The notes beneath the pieces are model-generated. The model saw only the letters and a list, made by a program, of their open reading frames with translations, did not search any database and was not told the origin of the DNA. This document shows, piece by piece, positions 46,820 to 49,545 of a stretch of 49,545 nucleotides of DNA. How positions within the stretch are numbered: position 1 is the first letter of the stretch; the number at the start of each line of letters is the position of its first letter. A program made the position numbers and the translations under genes. This DNA is from an uncultured Synechococcaceae cyanobacterium. Lineage in GTDB: Bacteria; Cyanobacteriota; Cyanobacteriia; PCC-6307; Cyanobiaceae. The DNA is taken from assembly GCA_902634405.1 (NCBI GenBank), contig CACPJY010000012.1, forward strand, positions 1 through 49,545, given 5' to 3'.

Positions 46820-47631
46820 CTTTCACACACATGACTTGCATCTTCAGCCTGTTCGGCGAATTCAAAACCATGACTCAATCGCCATGCGAAGACTTTCGGT
46901 AGCCCCGCCTCGACAATCGCTTGACACGTTCGACCAACGTCATAGGGCACCTCTTTTATCTCAATTTCATCAGTTGCATCGTTGTGAATTACATAGGTGG
47001 CATTTGTACTTCCATGACGTGGCTCGCCCACTGATCCAGCATTGACGATTTTGCGCATAGGCAGGGTCAGTTCTTCACCCTGATCGCAGTCATGGTCAGC
47101 ATTTTGCAAACGCACACGAATAGATCCATCTCTCAACTCACGTATATAAGGCTGGTGGGTATGCCCGCAAAAGAGAATATCGGCCCCCGCTGTTTCTACT
47201 CGCTCGAGAGCCGCAAATGCATCCATGTCTGGCAGAAGATACTCATGCTGACTGTTGGGACTGCCATGCACGAAGAGGAGTCGATCACGACGTAATGATG
47301 TTGGGAGGCTGGCTAAAAAACTTTTGTTTTCGTCCGTTAGCTGATCATCTGTCCATTGGTGGGCCAGGTGCCCACGTCTTTCTGCTAGCTGAGAAGGGTA
47401 GCTGCACTCGCAGGCATTAAGACCATCGATGATATCTTCATCCCAGCAGCCCTGGCAGGTAGCGATGTCACGATTTCGTATCAGCTCAACTACTTCGTTG
47501 GGCTGGGGGCCATAGCCCACTAGATCACCAAGACAGGTAATGGTGTCAATCCCTTGCCTATCAATGTCATTCAAGACAGCTTCCGCTGCAGGGAGATTGG
47601 CGTGTAGACAGGAGATAATTGCGTGATTCAT
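46816..47631 (-). CDS. Metallophosphatase (calcineurin-like phosphoesterase)
   Basis: 271 residues. Motifs: S-C-L-H-A-N at the start (the usual Asp is Cys), C-L-G-D-L-V-G-Y-G-P, G-C-W-D-E-D (in place of G-N-H-D), F-V-H-G-S-P and C-G-H-T-H-Q-P-Y. Most of the dinuclear site is recognisable but two positions are unusual. Lies 5 bp after the CobW-like gene. Control by the Fur/Zur-type box suggests a link with metal status; the substrate is unknown. Confidence 0.8.
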   Translation of the reverse strand: MNHAIISCLHANLPAAEAVLNDIDRQGIDTITCLGDLVGYGPQPNEVVELIRNRDIATCQGCWDEDIIDGLNACECSYPSQLAERRGHLAHQWTDDQLTDENKSFLASLPTSLRRDRLLFVHGSPNSQHEYLLPDMDAFAALERVETAGADILFCGHTHQPYIRELRDGSIRVRLQNADHDCDQGEELTLPMRKIVNAGSVGEPRHGSTNATYVIHNDATDEIEIKEVPYDVGRTCQAIVEAGLPKVFAWRLSHGFEFAEQAEDASHVCER

Positions 47632-47636
47632 GGCGA

Positions 47637-48422
47637 TTAAGTTGAGGGAATAGCTTCTTTTTGTCGATCCCTAAGAGGCATTTGATGCATCTCAAGTACG
47701 GCATCGTTTAGTAGGCAGAGGTCGATCGTTGATTGAATACGTAAGCCATCAAGATTTTTTCCTTGCACGACAAGCTCTGACAAGCTGGCAGGCCTGCCAT
47801 TTGGAGCTGAAATTTCTTCAAGTGGAAGGAACTGTGAGCTTTCTTGACTCACGATCCAGTTGAAGAACATAGAGCGCCCATCTGGCAAGTTCATCAAGGC
47901 CTTAGCTCGATAGACGTCGCCATATGCTCCGTTCACTAGCTCGAACCACAAGGTATTCAGACTGGGTGGATCCCAAACGCTGGCTTTAAGACTGAGGCTG
48001 AAAGATTCAAGTTTTTTGAATTCCAATGTGTCTTTGTTTGGTAATTCAGGATCCCGACCAAAGTGGAGATACCTGTCAGGATGAAGTTGCAAGGCTTCAA
48101 GCTGATTTTTGACGCGAGGATCCATACCCATTAGGCCTGCCTGCTGAGGAGACTGGAACTGGGGGAGCTCAATCAATGTGAGCAGGTCACCTTGTTGCGA
48201 TCTGGAGGCATGATGGGAATCCGATAGATCTATTAGTTCAGGGAATTGATCCTTGAGAAATGCCTTATCGATTCCTGAGTCAGACACCTGCTCTAGCCCG
48301 TTAGAGGGATAGCCATCTAGTCGCAAATATCCGCATTTGCCTTGATGGCTTCGCATTGTTTTGAGTATCCAGCTGGTTTTGCCGCAGCCTGGCGAACCTG
48401 AGATCAGCCATGTCTGGCTCAT
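47637..48422 (-). CDS. CobW/COG0523-like P-loop GTPase, divergent
   Basis: 261 residues. Walker A G-S-P-G-C-G-K-T-S at 8-16; the C-terminal half has V-Y-R-A-K-A-L-M-N-L-P-D-G-R as in the CobW C-terminal domain. The C-x-C-C metal motif of COG0523 metallochaperones is not visible, so it may not bind metal in the usual way. First gene of the cassette operon, with a Fur/Zur-type box starting 43 bp upstream of its ATG. Role in metal handling is inference. Confidence 0.75.
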   Translation of the reverse strand: MSQTWLISGSPGCGKTSWILKTMRSHQGKCGYLRLDGYPSNGLEQVSDSGIDKAFLKDQFPELIDLSDSHHASRSQQGDLLTLIELPQFQSPQQAGLMGMDPRVKNQLEALQLHPDRYLHFGRDPELPNKDTLEFKKLESFSLSLKASVWDPPSLNTLWFELVNGAYGDVYRAKALMNLPDGRSMFFNWIVSQESSQFLPLEEISAPNGRPASLSELVVQGKNLDGLRIQSTIDLCLLNDAVLEMHQMPLRDRQKEAIPST

Positions 48423-48464
48423 TCTTTGAACAATGAGAATCTCCCTACGAAAATATCAGAATAT

Positions 48465-48483
48465 GATAACGATAACCATTTTC
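48465..48483 (-). promoter_or_regulatory. Fur/Zur-type operator
   Basis: GATAACGATAACCATTTTC matches the classic 19-bp Fur consensus GATAATGATAATCATTATC at 16 of 19 positions. Cyanobacterial Zur sites are similar, and the COG0523-like gene just downstream would fit Zur. It cannot be decided here which regulator binds. Confidence 0.7.
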
Positions 48484-48527
48484 ATTATGTAACCCTGATT
48501 TTTTCTTTCATTTCTGCCATTTCTCTA

Positions 48528-48671
48528 GTTTGAATAAAGTTTGAATAGAAATTCCTGATTCGCTGAGATCGGTTGCTATCACCTAAAGGGAACTTTTCAT
48601 TAGCCAGTAGCTAGGTTCCTGTTGTTCCAGAGATCTCAGCGAAAATGGGCGGTTTGGATAGAGTTTGGATA
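48528..48671. repeat. Attachment site I
   Basis: Core at 48598-48609. Left pair GTTTGAATAaaGTTTGAATA at 48528-48547, exactly 70 bp before the core. Right pair GTTTGGATAgaGTTTGGATA at 48652-48671, 54 bp after the core start. The EVE-like frame is kept for 11 codons, but the ATG is replaced by CTG, so this copy has lost its start. The region 48423-48773 contains only the operator, this site and a leader. The cassette to the right runs off the window. Confidence 0.88.
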
Positions 48672-48773
48672 GACCCCAAATCAGGAGGATGATTGCTTAT
48701 AACCTTCTTTAGGGCATCAAATTGGAATAATTTGGGATTATTCTTCTGATACTTTTTAGCTTGTTTAATTGCG

Positions 48774-49025
48774 ATGCGTTATTTACTCACAATTTTGACT
48801 CTAATTGTTATAGCTCCTCAGTCAGCTATCGCTATGACATGGTATTTAGTTGTTGTAGCAGATGGGAAAGGGGGGAGTGACACTGAATATGTATTCACCT
48901 TGCCGATGGAGAGTGAAATGCAGTGCGAAATAGCTGGTAGCAAGCTTGAGCTAAGTGCTAAGCAAGGAAAATTTGATCAAAAAGGTACTGATTACATGGC
49001 CTATGAATGCGTTAAAGGGAAATGA
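48774..49025 (+). CDS. Secreted two-cysteine small protein, copy 4
   Basis: 83 residues: signal peptide (likely cleavage after S-A-I-A), W-Y-L-V-V-V, L-P-M-E-S-E-M-Q-C-E-I-A-G and the end Y-E-C-V-K-G-K. Same family as the three copies at 38185-38896 but on the opposite strand. Its stop overlaps the next gene's start as ATGA, as in cassette E-F. Confidence 0.65.
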   Translation: MRYLLTILTLIVIAPQSAIAMTWYLVVVADGKGGSDTEYVFTLPMESEMQCEIAGSKLELSAKQGKFDQKGTDYMAYECVKGK

Positions 49026-49483
49026 ATCCATCTTTAATACTGTTTATTTTTTCTCTTTTCTTTGTGTCCCCTGCTTCCTCTCAAGAGGTTGAAAGGTCTA
49101 GTGATTTTGGGGAAGCAGATTTCCCTGGTGTTGTAGAAGATGAACTATTAGTTACTTATCACGATGCCTGGTGTCGACGTATGGGCGAAAAATGCCGTGT
49201 CAAATTTACAGGCAGGACAATGCAAATAGATAACTACAGGGGAATTACTCGAGAACAATTACGGAGCTTCAGAACTACTGCTGATGGTAATGAGCGTTAT
49301 TTCTATGTTCGATATCTAAATAGCAAGGGCAAAGCAACCACAGCGCTTTTCCTTTTTGCTAATGATGCAGCTGCTACAGAGTTTGGACAGGCACTTTCTC
49401 GTTGGTATGAACAAGAACCAAGGCATCAACCAAATTTTAGATTTCCTAATAGCCAAGGCCCTCAGGAGAAGCACAGCAGGTAA
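49022..49483 (+). CDS. Exported protein, D-F-G-E-A-D-F-P family (short)
   Basis: 153 residues: signal peptide, then D-F-G-E-A-D-F-P, Y-H-D-A-W-C-R-R and the end N-S-Q-G-P-Q-E. Homologue of 37616-38188, but it stops about 45 residues earlier, losing the C-terminal part with two cysteines. ATGA overlap with the preceding gene. Function unknown. Confidence 0.65.
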   Translation: MNPSLILFIFSLFFVSPASSQEVERSSDFGEADFPGVVEDELLVTYHDAWCRRMGEKCRVKFTGRTMQIDNYRGITREQLRSFRTTADGNERYFYVRYLNSKGKATTALFLFANDAAATEFGQALSRWYEQEPRHQPNFRFPNSQGPQEKHSR

Positions 49484-49495
49484 ATCTTCCTTCTC

Positions 49496-49545
49496 TTAGA
49501 CCTCCCAGTCGACACCATCGTCATCTTCGTCGGATTCATAATTCA
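49496..49545 (-). CDS. Small acidic protein, C-terminal end (cut by window edge)
   Basis: The frame ending at 49496 (TAA) reads N-Y-E-S-D-E-D-D-D-G-V-D-W-E-V, one change from the end of the gene at 39082. It is the third gene family shared by the two cassettes and lies on the opposite strand to its neighbours here. Confidence 0.6.
   Translation of the reverse strand, partial: NYESDEDDDGVDWEV

Larger units (their letters stand above)
45900..48609. mobile_element. Cassette H-I (metal-responsive operon)
   Basis: 2.7 kb between cores. The inner arm pairs match exactly (GTTTGAATAaaGTTTGAATA at both ends). Three minus-strand genes in one operon with a Fur/Zur-type box ahead; no integrase. Confidence 0.8.

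Noticed and set aside
23166-48609. tRNA gene as the integration target
   Set aside because: No tRNA cloverleaf was found at or near the repeated core; the repeat corresponds to the start of the EVE coding sequence. A tRNA scan could confirm this.

Overview
The window looks like a chromosome segment of a marine picocyanobacterium, most likely Prochlorococcus (a low-light type of moderate A+T content) or a close Synechococcus. The basis is the split ATP synthase genes (alpha/gamma separate from beta/epsilon), the cyanobacterial PSRP-3/Ycf65 protein, several families I associate with picocyanobacteria (DUF3326, DUF1818, DUF2811, DUF1651), small compact genes and A+T-rich spacers. This is inferred from gene content; no search was run.

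Bases 1-23192 are ordinary core genome: end of atpA, atpG, a DUF3326 protein, ald, nadE-nadD with a GTPase and a CorC/CNNM-type protein, pepP, the PSRP-3 gene, a TalC-like aldolase, atpC-atpD, groES-groEL behind a CIRCE element, secG, gpmI, pyrR, an Hsp70-like gene, rpoZ, and finally, on the minus strand, an EVE-domain gene whose start codon is at 23192.

From the ninth codon of that EVE gene to the end of the window the DNA is a mobile-element array. The 5' end of the EVE gene (12-bp core CATTAGCCAGTA, encoding Y-W-L-M on the other strand) occurs nine times in direct orientation, at 23166, 25423, 26366, 28284, 37506, 39282, 41682, 45900 and 48598 (sites A to I). The copies cut the region into cassettes of 0.9 to 9.2 kb. 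Seven internal copies have, starting exactly 70 bp left of the core, a pair of 9-bp direct repeats with an 11-bp period. Most copies have a second such pair 52-55 bp to the right. The 9-mer differs between cassettes, but the two inner ends of each cassette carry the same or nearly the same 9-mer for six consecutive cassettes (C-D, D-E, E-F, F-G, G-H, H-I). This is what attL/attR sites with cassette-specific integrase arm sites would look like. I infer tandem integration into the 5' end of a protein-coding gene, where each arriving element supplies a new start for the EVE protein. Eight of the nine copies keep an ATG, and all keep the reading frame.

Only cassette D-E (9.2 kb) carries a recombinase, a tyrosine-recombinase-like protein with unusual active-site positions. 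It also carries a 1167-residue TPR protein with AbrB-like segments overlapping a Cas4/RecB-type Fe-S nuclease, an acidic protein, and a 335-bp array of palindromic repeats. The other cassettes have no integrase and carry cargo: secreted small proteins (E-F and the one after I, which are related), an arsenate/phosphate cassette (arsR, gap, arsJ, pstS in G-H), a metallophosphatase and CobW-like operon behind a Fur/Zur-type box (H-I), a VanY-like peptidase (A-B), and unrecognised membrane or secreted proteins (B-C, C-D, F-G). The array continues past the right edge, so its far end cannot be seen.
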